This document shows, piece after piece, positions 30,815 through 41,639 of a stretch of DNA of 64,000 nt. The notes beneath the pieces are model-generated. The model made no database searches. It saw only the letters and a list, made by a program, of their open reading frames with translations, and was not told the DNA's origin. Source of the DNA: Cytospora piceicola. Lineage: Eukaryota > Ascomycota > Sordariomycetes > Diaporthales > Cytosporaceae. Numbering within the stretch: the stretch's first letter is position 1; every line of letters starts with the position of its first letter. Both the position numbers and the translations under genes were made by a program. The stretch spans positions 310,001 through 374,000 of the forward strand of contig JALQBC010000011.1 in the NCBI GenBank assembly GCA_023375675.1. Reading direction: 5' to 3'.

Positions 30815-31140
30815 ACATGGATTGGCTTGCGCCGTAAAGAAGAAAGGAAGATGTACTTGCGTACTAATGAAAACATGAATCTGCTTGCCCTGTAACGAAG
30901 AAAGATGTACTTGCGTACTGGAAAAAAAACACCACCAATGAATGGGCTTGCGCCGTAAAGAAGAAAGGAAGATGTACTTGCGTACTAACGAAAAACATGA
31001 ATCGGCTTGCGCCGTAACGAAGAAAGGAAGATGTACTTGCGTACTAACGAAAAACATGAATCGGCTTGCGCCGTAACGAAGAAAGGAAGATGTACTTGCG
31101 TACTAATGAAAAACATGAATCGGCTTGCCCTGTAACGCAG
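30815..31140 (-). repeat. 3'-UTR tandem array with two GCAA hairpins per unit (642-aa gene)
   Basis: Six units of about 54-67 bp begin 17 nt after the stop codon of the 642-aa gene, in its sense (minus) orientation. Two hairpins alternate. GTAC-GCAA-GTAC is perfect in five copies (plus-strand 30853-30864, 30907-30918, 30974-30985, 31033-31044, 31092-31103). GGC-GCAA-GCC is present in four (30824, 30945, and with a 4-bp stem CGGC/GCCG at 31003 and 31062); two further copies are altered and do not pair. Confidence 0.8.
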
Positions 31141-31156
31141 AAAGAAGGGGGGAGGC

Positions 31157-33134
31157 TCAAGACGCAACGTCCTCCCTTGTCCAACTTCCCTCTGGAGGAG
31201 GTTCGTTTGATCCCTTGGTCCTCCTGTACCACATCGACTGGTGATACGGGACCTTCCCAGGCCCGAAGGTCCGTGCAAGCTCACGCTCGACATGCTTCTT
31301 GATATTGTTCATCCCGAACACGCCGTTACACACCATGCACACCGTCTCGAATACACCCGCGGTCCTGGCACGTTGTGCTGCTGCGTTCTCCCTTAAGCCG
31401 GCGAGCTTGACGGCTGCGCGAGGTCGGTCACTTGTAGCAGAATGTTCATCAAGCTCCATCTCGCTCTCTGTCATGAGTCTGCGCTTGACCATCGAGAGAT
31501 CCCAGACAGCTCCTTTATGCCGACTAAGGAAATGTTCCTTGACGCTGTCCGGCCTGCCGTAATGGCGTTTGCACTGCTCCCCGGTCTCAGGGTCGACGTA
31601 ATAGCAAAGGCACCGCGGCTTGCTTGCGTCCTTCTTCCCTCCTCCGGAAAGCTTCTTGGTTGAAAGCTCCTGCCCGGCATATTTATGGTCGAGAGGGTAT
31701 AGCCTTCCCGGCTTGTGCTTTCGCGGTCGTCCGGTGCTGCCTTGCCCTGTCTTGCGCGGCTTCCTGTCCTTCCCTCGCGGCTTCCTGTTCTTGTTGCTGA
31801 TGGCCGAGAGGTCGGCGAATTCCGTGCCTGTATAGTGGACATGGGCATCAAAGGTAAGAATATCCACCCCGGCGAAAGAGCAGGCGGCATTCCATATCAG
31901 ATCGTTATATGCCCCACGCAAGTAGTCGGAAGTATGGATCATGTACTGGCTATGGAACACCAGGAAGACCAGATGCTTGACGACCCCAAGAGAGTCTTTT
32001 ACCAGCCAAAATGACGGCGTGTTCTGGTACACATGCGGGGGCATTTTGACCGTGCATCCGTCGACTAAGCCGTTGAACTTCACAAGCTGAAAACGGTCGG
32101 CGACGTCGAAGAACCGCTTCCAGTTCGTCGAATTTTCCTTCCCGACAAGGACAATTACTCGGGCTCTTTGGATCAACGTTTTGTTGAATGCGACGCACTT
32201 CTCCTCGATGAGCTCCCAGTTGGGAATATCGTCTGCCCATGGGACACCCCCCTTCACGAAATGGTGCCTGATAGGAATCCGGTCTTGGGTTCGCACCCAA
32301 GCGTTTGGGCCGATGCGGTCGTCATGCAACCGCAGACACGGGTTGCTCCTATCGTGTACATGCCCGTACTCTGCATGTAGTGTGTGGTAGGTAGGATACT
32401 CCCACAAAGACATGATGGCAGCATCTAGAGGGCCAGACGGCTTGACCAGGTGTTTTTCCTCGATCGCACCTTGCCCTAGGTCAACAACCTCTTTTACTAG
32501 TTCTGCCCACAAGGCGTCAATGGCCAGGTCGTGGCTGTCCCAATTGGTTGGATTTGGCTTGCGCCGGAAGGAATCGATTGGCATGAGGGCCTGCTTCAAG
32601 GACCCGTCCTCCTTGTCTTGTTGCACCTTTGTACGGAATTGAGAGAGGGCCGACTTGGTATCATCGGCAAGGACACTAATCTCCACCAAGAGGTCGGCCG
32701 CGTCGATGTTGCCGCCGTCTATGTCGATGCTGTGCAGGCCGTCGAGGCCCAGGCCCTTGAGGACCCGGAGGATCTGACCGACCTTGACAGCCACAGATGT
32801 AGCGGGTATCAAGGTGGGTGTGAAGGAAGGCGCCTCGGGCTCGTCCTCGGTAGCCTCCCCGGCCTCGGCATCGATGCTGTCATCGTCATCGTCTTCCTCA
32901 CTCTCCGTCTCCTCCTCGCCTTCCTCGTCTTCGTCCTCATCATCGTACATCTTCATGTCAGAAGCAGAGAGTTCTTCCTCGTCATCATCATCCTTTCCCT
33001 CCTTTGTTAGATATATATCCGGGAGAGATATGACACGATGATACACTCACGTCGAAGATATCCACCTTCACTCTCTTCGAAGGCACCATCACCGCATTGG
33101 AACGTCTCTTGGAAAGGGGAGCAGAGGAAGACAT
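31157..33134 (-). CDS. 642-aa acidic protein with zinc-finger-like C-terminus, unidentified
   Basis: I start it at ATG 33134: 28 codons (basic, KRRSNAVMVPSKRVKVD), a 49-nt intron (33050-33002, GTGAGT...CTAACAAAG), then one long exon from 33001 to 31157. An internal start near 33046 would give 629 aa. After the basic N-terminus comes a strongly acidic run of Asp/Glu/Ser (about residues 30-85). A globular region follows with LDAAIMSLWEYPTYHTLHAEYG, RVIVLVGKENSTNWKRFF and NDLIWNAACSFAGVD. Then come a basic KPRGKDRKPRKTG linker and two Cys/His clusters (CLCYY...CKRHYG...HFLSRH and VCMVCNGVF...KKHVE) that resemble zinc fingers. The frame is intact. I do not recognise the family. Its upstream region occurs again, truncated and inverted, at 10405-10490. 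Confidence 0.7.
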
Positions 33135-33284
33135 CTTGATTAATTTGAACTGTCAATGTATTACTGGGTTGTTGAATTGGAAAAAATTGCAGTGTGCTGG
33201 CTTGGTGTCGAGTGCGGGTGATCGCAAGAATCTCTGCATGTTCTCTACATCTACAGTGGAAGGAATCATTCCTCGCGGGAGTGC

Positions 33285-33400
33285 ATAGAGAGCAACTGCC
33301 CAGAAGGAAGGCACACACGACGCGGATGGGAGCACTTGCTCATCAGGAAGGTACGATGCGGTTGAGAGCAACTGCCTGGAAGGAAGGCACGTCGCTGCAG
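33285..33400 (-). repeat. Three irregular repeats upstream of the 642-aa gene
   Basis: The plus-strand words GAGAGCAACTGCC...GAAGGAAGGCAC occur at 33288 and 33364, with a diverged copy from 33328 (GGGAGCACTTGCTC...AGGAAGG). They lie in the presumed 5' leader or proximal promoter of the leftward gene. A leftward 97-codon ORF covers them but looks like leader sequence rather than a protein. Confidence 0.5.
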
Positions 33401-33524
33401 CCATCTGCAGATTACATAGAGGCCGGTACATGTTTCCTGTCAAACTGCCGCAGCATCGTGTTGAAGAGACCTACGACAAATGAATCCTACGGTAAACTTA
33501 GGGCAAGTATATAGGTCTTTTATC

Positions 33525-33640
33525 TAGACGTTGGCCGTACCCTAGCCGATCGCTTAACTGTGAAAGTACCGGAAAAAATCCGGTGATGCATGGTGTGTAT
33601 ACTTTCCCGAAAGGGTAACCACGCAGCTGCAGCGACCGGC
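33525..33640 (-). promoter_or_regulatory. Distal upstream region of the 642-aa gene, duplicated at 10405-10490
   Basis: The segment with GTTGGCCGTACCCTAG and AACTGTGAAAGTAC is repeated in inverted orientation at 10424-10478. It also contains a perfect hairpin ACCGGA-AAAAA-TCCGGT near 33571-33587 and CCC-GAAA-GGG near 33605. Read leftward, GATAAAAG and TATATAC follow at about 33505-33520 as TATA-like elements for the 642-aa gene. Confidence 0.45.
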
Positions 33641-33720
33641 AGAATGTACACTGGATATGTGCGTAGCTGATTCTGTATAAACCTACCTACGTACTGCCAC
33701 CATAGAACCCAAAGGGAACG

Positions 33721-34503
33721 GTGAAAGAAATATACTATAATATCGTCTCCCCCGGAGATGGTGATGTTCCGAAAGACCAAAGGCTCCATGAAAGGCCCCA
33801 AGAAGGCCTCCATGGTCATCGTATTAATCTGGGGATTGTTGATGTGTTTTGCGGGTTATATGGCCAGGGAAGCAATCCGGGGACACCTGTTAATGTCCAG
33901 GATGACGAGGATGACGAGTCCGTATATGGCGGACGGTTCAACCTCAGCCAGTCCATCAGACAGAACAAGAGGCCCCGCCTCAACAAGGAACGCCCCGTCG
34001 GCGACGTGTCCGCAAAGTCTGACAAGACTGACGTGCTTGCCCAGGCCACCGAACGGGAGAAGCTAATGTACTACCAACTCGTGGCAAAGGCACTCGCGGA
34101 GGCTAACCACGACACCTGGGCATAGTCCGCTCTTCGAGTGGCACCCCGCGTGTCCGGCCGTAGTCGCGGCCGAAAAGAGAGAGAACATTGCCCAAGCCAC
34201 TGAGGTTTCCCTAAAACGCACCCAGTTTAGCCTCGCATTCCTGTACGACAAGGGAAATCATAGACAGTTCGTTCCTACTAACACGGTCAAGGCCGTCTTC
34301 ACCTTTGTCGACTTCCTGCAGTGACCAGTACTACGGAGCTTTGCTTTGACGCCCCTGAGGAGGGCCGGAGAGCTTCCGCCATCCATACCCAGAATACGTT
34401 CAAAGACTGGTGCGGCGAGAACCAGGCCAAACTCAACATCAATTCCAGTGAGACCTTCAAGCGCCGCAATCTCGACCTTTTTTTATTTCCCCTTTCCGGC
34501 TGA
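33721..34503 (+). pseudogene. Broken unidentified ORFs
   Basis: A frame at 33721-34125 has an acidic stretch, a likely nuclear signal (NKRPRLNKERP) and a helical tail (REKLMYYQLVAKALAEAN). After a shift, 34137-34323 reads AEKRENIAQATEVSLKRTQF and NTVKAVFTFVDFLQ. A third piece ends at 34503. Together they look like one decayed gene. The family is not recognised. Confidence 0.35.
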
Positions 34504-34770
34504 GCGCCAGGCACCTCATTCACGTACTCACCATCAATCTGGGCAACTCCGTCCTTTCGCGCCACTCCTTATGAGTACACATGGGGGATGCCGGGGGCGG
34601 GGGACCCCAGTCCTGGCCACTCATGACTTTCATTTCACATCGCATGTCCGTCTCTCCAAATCTCTCCAGGATACGAACCGTGCTTGTACGTGCATTCAGC
34701 AAAGGATGTTTAGGCTCTCATGGACAAGGACTATATTCCGTAGAATATAAACACCTGCTACTATTCAACG

Positions 34771-35875
34771 GTGTACTGCGCAGTCGTTTTGCTTTTCACA
34801 TATCCGGGGGCAATTGTTGTCGTTTATAGTCGGGATGAAGACCATCAAGTTCCAACAGACGTTCGCTGGAAGTCAGTAAATATGTGGCCAAAGAACTGGA
34901 GCAAGGAGGCCATCGATCTCGAGACTCTCAAGGCGTCCGTCGAGGATGATCACGATGTAGATCCAGCACTCGACAGAGAACCGACAACCCCCACCCCACC
35001 ATGAACATCACCTTGAACCCCACCGACCAGAGAAGCACGAGCACCACCCCGGAGGCGACCAACAACACAGGCACGATGCCGTCGACGCCCGAGAAGCAAG
35101 ATCAGACCGCGGGGTTGACCGAGACCAACAATCCGACAACGGCTACCTCTTCCAACGCCGATGAGAATCCCACTCCGGCTCAGATCACGACCAAGTCGTC
35201 CAAGTTGAATATTCTCAGGAAGAAGGCCGAGGCGTCACGCGAGAAGACGGCCATCGACGCGATGAGAAGGTTGGAGATGTTCGACTCCACGGGGGCCAGC
35301 GACTGGAAGACCACGGGCTCGCAATCGCTCGGTGCGATGAAGATCGAGAACAATGCGACCACGGTCTCCGGCAAGAACATCGGCGCTGAGCAGAAGGAGC
35401 CGGAGTGGACGAAGGAGCAGCTGAAGGTCATCCGGAAGGCCAGGTCGACCGTCCTTTCTGTACAGCAGGTGAGCAACACCAAACGCGCCGTTATGGACCC
35501 GATCATGGAGTTCGTCGGGAGGGGTGAGAACGACACCGCCCACCGAAAGGGCCTACATCTCGTCCTTGGTCGCCACCCGGTACTGCATCGGTACCGAAAT
35601 CGAGAAGTACGACGTCACCGGATCCCCCGCTACTACGCGGAATTGGTTGTGGCCGACATCGACGGTAATTGGTAGCGAAACCAGTGGACCTCGGAGTGCA
35701 TCATTTCGAGGTGGTGGCCAGCAACGTCCTCAAGCAGAACAACAGAGCCGGCAGCACAAGCGGGCGCAGGAACGGGTACCATTTCGCGAGGATCGGTCTG
35801 CCCATGTACGCCTTCGGGCCGCTGTTCAACACCCTGTCCAGAAGCACGATGGCATTCTGTCGCAGATGACCCAGA
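34771..35875 (+). pseudogene. Two overlapping, then frameshifted, unidentified ORFs
   Basis: The first ORF (34771-35004) ends in TGA that overlaps the ATG of the next (ATGA at 35001-35004). The second ORF has a Ser/Thr/Asn-rich N-terminus (about 80 residues), then a charged region (KKAEASREKTAIDAMRRLEM) and KRAVMDPIMEFVGRGENDT. Two further frame changes near 35535 and 35665 are needed to follow it (ERAYISSLVATRYCIGTE; VHHFEVVASNVLKQNNRAG). The end lies near a run of 13 C at 35926. Not recognised; possibly another element remnant. Confidence 0.4.
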
Positions 35876-36259
35876 CGACCGGGTACTACCGTATACAAGA
35901 GGATAGTCTGCGGGCTTGGGAAATACCCCCCCCCCCCCTGGACCCCCCGCCGTCGCCGCCGCCGGTCCCTCCTTGTGTAAAAGGTGGCCTTGTGTAAGCC
36001 TTGCCTAGAAGAGCGACCAGTTTGTTTACCGTGTACTGAAGAAAATAATCCCTATGGTGATTGTACTGGTGGTCTTGTCTCCTTATTATTGAATTTACTA
36101 CATAAAACGGGCTGGCTCCGTCTCTCTATGTTCCTTTTCTCCCTTCACCATCCGTCTTGCACGCAGGACGTCGGAAACCCCCCTCCTTTAACATCTCCAT
36201 CTTATCATTCTCCCATGGCCATACACTCAAGCGTCCAAAAACAACACCAAAGTTACCCT

Positions 36260-38770
36260 TCACCCAAACTCGGCACGAGCCATCCGCTGCTGCTGCTCCC
36301 GCAGATCAGCCCAGTTGCGCAGCTCCTGCTCCTCATCGTCAGGCGTCATGGTGCCGTTAGCCTGTCCACCGGGGCTCGGCGTGGTACCGGTGCCCGTCTT
36401 CTCCAGCCGCGTGAGGATCTCCAGGAACACCCTCAGGTACTCCTCGTTCTGCAGCTCGTACCGCCCCTTCCGGTCCACCGGGTCGCCCAGCAGCGTGCCG
36501 GCGACCTGACGGATCTTGCCGATGAGTGAGCCACCGTTGGGCTCCATGTTGCGCTGTTCGATGGACGTCACGACTGTGAAGAAGTTGTGGACGACCTCTT
36601 CGCGCTCTGCCAGAAACATGTCGTCGATCTCGTCCCGCTCGGCGACAGCTCGCATGGCGGCCGCTGCCAGGGAAGATGACGTATCCGGGGCCGTCCTATA
36701 TATGATGCTGCCACTTGACTCGGTCGCGCGTGCCTGCTCAGCACGTTTGTTGCTGCGATAGACATCGCGGAGGGACAGGTAGCGCTCGACATAGTGAGAC
36801 CGGGTGCTCAGTAAGGACGCGTAAGTGTTGGCTTTCTGTATCTCGTACTGCAGATACCGCTTCTCTGCCTCATTCGCTGCGACCAGATGCCGGACATCAT
36901 TGTTCGGCTGGGTATTCGGGTAAGCCGGCGGCACATACTGGTAGGCCGAAGTGCTGTTCGAGCTGTCCGGCACCGGCGGCACAAAGGGAGCTGTTTTCGG
37001 AGTGTGGGTGCTCATGTCGAGTTTCAGCACAGGCGGGAGATACTGCTCAATGGATTTGACCTGGACGAGAGAATCGTGCAGACACTGTTTCTGCTGCTCC
37101 CAACTACAGGCTGAAATGCCATGTGAGAGGTCTACCCGTACAAGGTCATCCATGGTCTGGTAGATCTGGATACACTTAACGAAGCCAGTCAAGACAGAAA
37201 TGGTTCCCTCGGGTTGCGGGAGGATTCTGTCAGGGAGGATATACGCATCGTCCACCTCTCGTGGCAGGTCAGGGTAAGGCGCATTTGGCGTGGCTGGCGG
37301 GATGATCAAGTCTCGAGAAGAATTGCCCATCTGGCCCATAGAACTGGATCAAAGTTAGTTATCTGAAAGAATAAGCACACCCCCGTGGAAGCTTACCGAA
37401 CGCCCAAATAGAGGGTCCAATATATACGCTTTCCAATCTCATCAGTAATGAAGTCGGGAGGCTGGTCGTCTAGGCGGTCTTGGCCGAGAGAAAGAGAAGT
37501 TGGAGGAGGCCTCCTCCTATGAAATCCCATCTCACGAAGGAAACGCAGTGATTCTCCTATGAACCGACGACACTGGTTCCAACGCATTGTGTAGCCTGAT
37601 GCAAGACACAGGAAGTAGCTAACAGCTGCATCATTCACGGTGACATTGTCCCTGAGCATCGACTCGGATGTCCGCATATCAAGAGCCACTTTCATGCACC
37701 GATCGACCAACATTATAGCTCGTGGGAACTTCTCGTAGCTATGCGAGGCCTTCAAGTGGAGACGCGCCGAGCGTGGGAAAGACGCAACCAGGGTACCAAT
37801 CATGCCTGCCAACAGGGCCAGAAATTCGGGGTTCTTTCGATCCTCGCGGTTCTCGAATGCCTCGCGAAAAGTGGGCTCATGTGGGAACGGGACGAGTGGG
37901 TGTATGTAGGTGTAGAAGTCGTCTACAAAAAGTCTGAGAACGCCTAGGGGCGCGATACACAACTCAGCATCCATAACTGTCGGTGTATCCGATACGCCCA
38001 ATGAGACTAGTGCCTGGGCTGCGTTCTGATGGGTTGGGGTTGCGATGTCGCTTGGACCATCGGACTCGAGCCTTCGTCTTTTCTCTGCCTCTTTTGCCGC
38101 TTGTGCGGCTCTGTTCGGAGGTCCTCTTCGTTTCTTCACACGTTCGTAGGTGCATGAGACGTTCAGCTCCCGGCAAGGCCCGCATGGAGGAGGCCCTCCT
38201 TCGCACTGGTAAGACAAAGATGTTAGCCTGGGCGCAGATTCCATGACCAGCAAGGTGGTAGACCAGAGGTTCAAGACTAGAGAACGGGCATGCCGAGAAT
38301 GAACGCACCTTGACCTTTCTCGTGCTACAGAGGTCGCAAGCTCTCGGTATCCGAGTGTTCTTCTTCGAATAGGCCGTCCCAGAACCACCAGGCGTGGATG
38401 CCTGCTGGCTTCGTGGACTTGCAGAGGATCCATGTTTCTCTACGGAAGAGTACTGGACTTCCTGGGGGCCGATGTGTGGCGGCTGTGGTTGGTGATGTTG
38501 TTGCTGCTGCTGTTGATGTTGTGCAGGGTTCAGGATACCATGAGGCAAGGGGTCTTGCAAAGCAATAGCCAGGCTACCGTGAGCACCGGCTGCGTATGCT
38601 GGGCTTTGACTCTGCTCAGGTCCATGATGGGGATTGGCGTATGGTGACTGTAGGGCCGGGGTTGGTGGCGGCAGGTATGGAGGAGCATTCACGGCGGGTT
38701 CGGACTTCGTCGAGGATATTGCTTGGCCAGATAAGGACGCCGCAGGATTGTCGTGATATCCTGACATCAT
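36260..38770 (-). CDS. Zn2Cys6 fungal-type transcription factor, 784 aa
   Basis: Three exons (38770-38309, 38205-37397, 37343-36260) give a 784-aa regulator. After a Pro/Gln/His-rich N-terminus the zinc cluster CDLCSTRKVK + CEGGPPPCGPCRELNVSC spans the first intron. It is followed by the linker ERVKKRRGPPNR, a style seen in sugar-metabolism regulators. The middle homology region (fungal_trans type) is visible as DFYTYIHPLVPFPHEPTFRE and GKRIYWTLYLGVR. I chose ATG 38770 (MMSGYHDNP); an in-frame ATG at 38926 would add 52 residues. Position-specific target genes cannot be inferred. The gene appears intact and marks the start of ordinary chromosomal sequence. Confidence 0.85.
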
Positions 38771-40267
38771 GAACAATCGCGTCACCCTCCCTCCTGTCGC
38801 AGGGGCTGGAATTGAAGGCGCGGTGGTAAAATGTCGGTTGCAATCCGGTTTAACATCGGACGTTGCGTCAGGTCCGGAAGGAAATGGCGGGGGTCTGTCG
38901 GAATGACACTTTACCCCTGACATCAATCACGTGCACTGTCAGGTACATACCTCGGTACCCACCTAGGTACCTAGGTATCTTAAGTAGGTACCGAAGTATC
39001 TCGGTAGGTACCTACCTAGGTACCAGCATTTTAGTAAGTACCTACATCATCTCCAGATTTCGACTCAGTTGAACCTCAACCTGGCAGCCAGGGTGCCTGG
39101 GTAGTAATAAGGGATCCCATCTCCCTTCTCAGACCCGATCAAGATGTGGATATATTGATCAGTTGCTAATGATAACGTGCACCAAAATGGGGCCCTTTTC
39201 GAAAACAGCCGGGTTGTTGCATCCCAGCTGTATATAGTAGATTAGGCAGATCTAACATGCCTCCAGTGCGAGGGCAAATATATCTCCGACTGAGAATCTA
39301 GTGTTACTTTGTTCATGACTGTATTACACACACGTGATAAGTAAAGTAGGAAAGGTCGAATGAGCCTTTGACCAGGGAGTGTTCCTAAAAACTTCACATG
39401 TACGTATATAGTACACACCAGTTGACACTGCAGCATTTGCAACACTCGTGAAGTCCCCCGGGCTCCGGACTGATGTGTTCTAATCAACCAAGCTAATAAA
39501 GGTGACGAAGGCTATGTACTGTAATTACATCATCTTCTATGAAGTCTGAACTCCATGGAATCGAACTATAGACATAGCACACCCACACTCCTTTCATGCC
39601 ATGGTCATTAGTATAAATTAGACGCAGTTCTAAACATATGTTCAGACATCGATATATGTCCCATCAAGTACATACATGAAGTCTTCTGAAGAACTCCTAG
39701 TTCAACATACCTGCCTACTTGAGTGTTCACTTGGAGGAAGGACTTATTGTGGCAAGGGAGTAAGCCCCCAGGTATTTCTGGATTTCCAGTTTTTTATAAG
39801 CGAGACGAAAACCATACACCATAATAATCAGTGATACGAGGTAATTAGATGTAGAGACATAATTCGTAGGTATAATTAAAAGAAATTTCTTGGTACTGGA
39901 TTTTCCAGCCCATACATGTAAAAAATAGCATGTCGTAGCTATAGCAATAAATTACACACTTGAACGCCGGACCTCCTCTCATGTGTCCATTTTTCTGGAG
40001 GTCATTCATTATACAGTATCAAGCTTGGCTTTGCGTATACTGCCATCGTCAATCGTGGCTGCAAGGCCAGCTGCTTCTCAAGTCGTGGGGAACTTATTAT
40101 TAGAGGTTCTGTAAAGCGTCAGTGGAATTTCAGACAGTATATCTGGGTTTCAAAGAGCGGGTAATACATACCTTCCCCCCCCCCCCAGCCAGAAGGTCTC
40201 ACTCTGGCGATCGGAACTCGGAAGAGTAACAGCACAAATGTAACGAATCTGCCCACATGAAGGCGGC
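38771..40267. other. Spacer with CCTAGGTA-type short repeats
   Basis: Upstream region of the leftward regulator gene. From about 38943 to 39045 it contains many overlapping GGTACCTA/CCTAGGTA words in both orientations. A 12-base C-run lies at about 40175-40186. The rest shows no ORF, tRNA or transposon. Confidence 0.55.
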
Positions 40268-41609
40268 TTAGAAACGTTGCTGCCCCCAATGCTGACCTGT
40301 CCTCTCGTTCAAGTTGTTATTATGTTGCTGAAAGTGAATTTCCTCCATATCCCCCTGCGAAGCAAGACCAGAGCTTGTCCTACTGCTGTATCCACTACTC
40401 CCAGGCCCTGGCTTTGAGAGGTTTTCTGCGCCGACCGATCTGTTAAAAACCATGGTATCGCGGATTTTCTCAATCTCAACCTGGGACACGCGCTTTCTCT
40501 GCGCGAAGAACTCATAGGCCCAGTAAAAGACGCAGAGAAGCATCAGTGCGAACGTAGCCCAGGTCATGGCAATGAACTTGCTGCCCCGTTCGGCGTAAAG
40601 TCCGATGCCGTTACCATGCTCTGTGACCTCATCGACAACCTTGCTACTGCCGATTGTCGTGATGAGGTTGCCTACCAAGAGGAAGAGGACCGCGAAGCCA
40701 GCCAGGCCCAAGTTGGCCGTAGCGAGGATCACTCCGGACTTGGGTATGAGAATGGCGGCGCCAATGGAAGCGAAGAAGTTCAGTCCGATGAATATGGCGG
40801 CAATGATGTACATGGCCACGATTGCCTTGATGGCCTTGGGGATGATGTCGAGTCCACTCTGGATGTCCTCGGTGAAGCCCAAGTCTGCCAGGTTCAATGA
40901 GAAGGGGCCAACGCTGAGCTCGTGATCGAGCAGCGCAGAGATGTTGAGCATATCTGTGAGCCATGTCAGATATCATATGAGTTTATTCCGACAACGAGTT
41001 ATACTTACTATAGTCGAATGCAGTCGTGCAGTTCGTGACGTTGAAAGTAGCGTGGGGGTCAGTGGCATTAGGCTCAAAACTGCCATCGCATAGGTCTACC
41101 AGGTGGATGGAGTAAAATTCCTTGATGCCCAAACTTTTAGCTAGCTTATCCGCAACGTCATTCTCTATATCAGACAGGGCGCTCGTGGCTTTGTCTACCG
41201 CGGAGGTTGCGACGCTCCCAGCTTCAGAGGTGACGTCGCCGACGACAGATGTGGCACCGTTTTTCAGGCTGTTGGCTGCGTTGCCCAGGCCACCGACGAT
41301 ATCTCCGAGACCTCTCTCCTTATTGGATGAAGCATGAAAGCGGTTCAAGAGGGAGGGGGGCGCTGTGGGCTCAGGCATTGGTGCCCGGGCCTTCAAGGAG
41401 GGAACAAGGTTCTGGCCGAGAGTGGACGTGTTGAGCTGTAGACAGCGTTAGTGTCTTATGAATGCCTCCTGAGACGTTCCGAAAATACTAACGTAAAGAA
41501 CGTGGTAGTCCTCCATGAAATCAGGCTTGTTGCCGGCAAAGATAGTTAGCATCACCAGCACGAAGCTGACGGCTGCAAGGAGGATGGAAATTCCTGCGAA
41601 GGGATGCAT
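40268..41609 (-). CDS. Sur7/PalI-family plasma-membrane protein, 409 aa
   Basis: Exons 41609-41493, 41435-41009 and 40953-40268 encode a four-span membrane protein. TM1 is near the N-terminus (FAGISILLAAVSFVLVMLTI), followed by a long extracellular loop with YSIHLVDLCDGSFEPN. In this family that loop bears conserved cysteines (here LCDGSF...NVTNCTTAF). TM2-4 follow (VAMYIIAAIFIGLNFFASIG; LAGFAVLFLLVGNLI; TWATFALMLLCVFYWAYEFF) and a cytoplasmic Ser/Gln-rich tail. Such proteins organise eisosome-type cortical domains or act in ambient-pH sensing. The family call is from topology and loop motifs. Confidence 0.8.
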
Positions 41610-41639
41610 TTTGATTGATTAGTGTGACGAGTACCAGCT

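Noticed and set aside
32531..33010. Rightward ORF opposite the 642-aa gene
   Set aside because: Its Ser/Ile/Val-rich run is simply the antisense of the acidic tract.
33153..33443. Leftward 97-codon ORF upstream of the 642-aa gene as a protein gene
   Set aside because: It covers repeat units in the presumed leader, has no family features and is better read as upstream non-coding sequence.
2207..38770. Starship-type giant transposon
   Set aside because: No tyrosine-recombinase captain gene is visible in the window and no element ends with target duplications could be defined at that scale.
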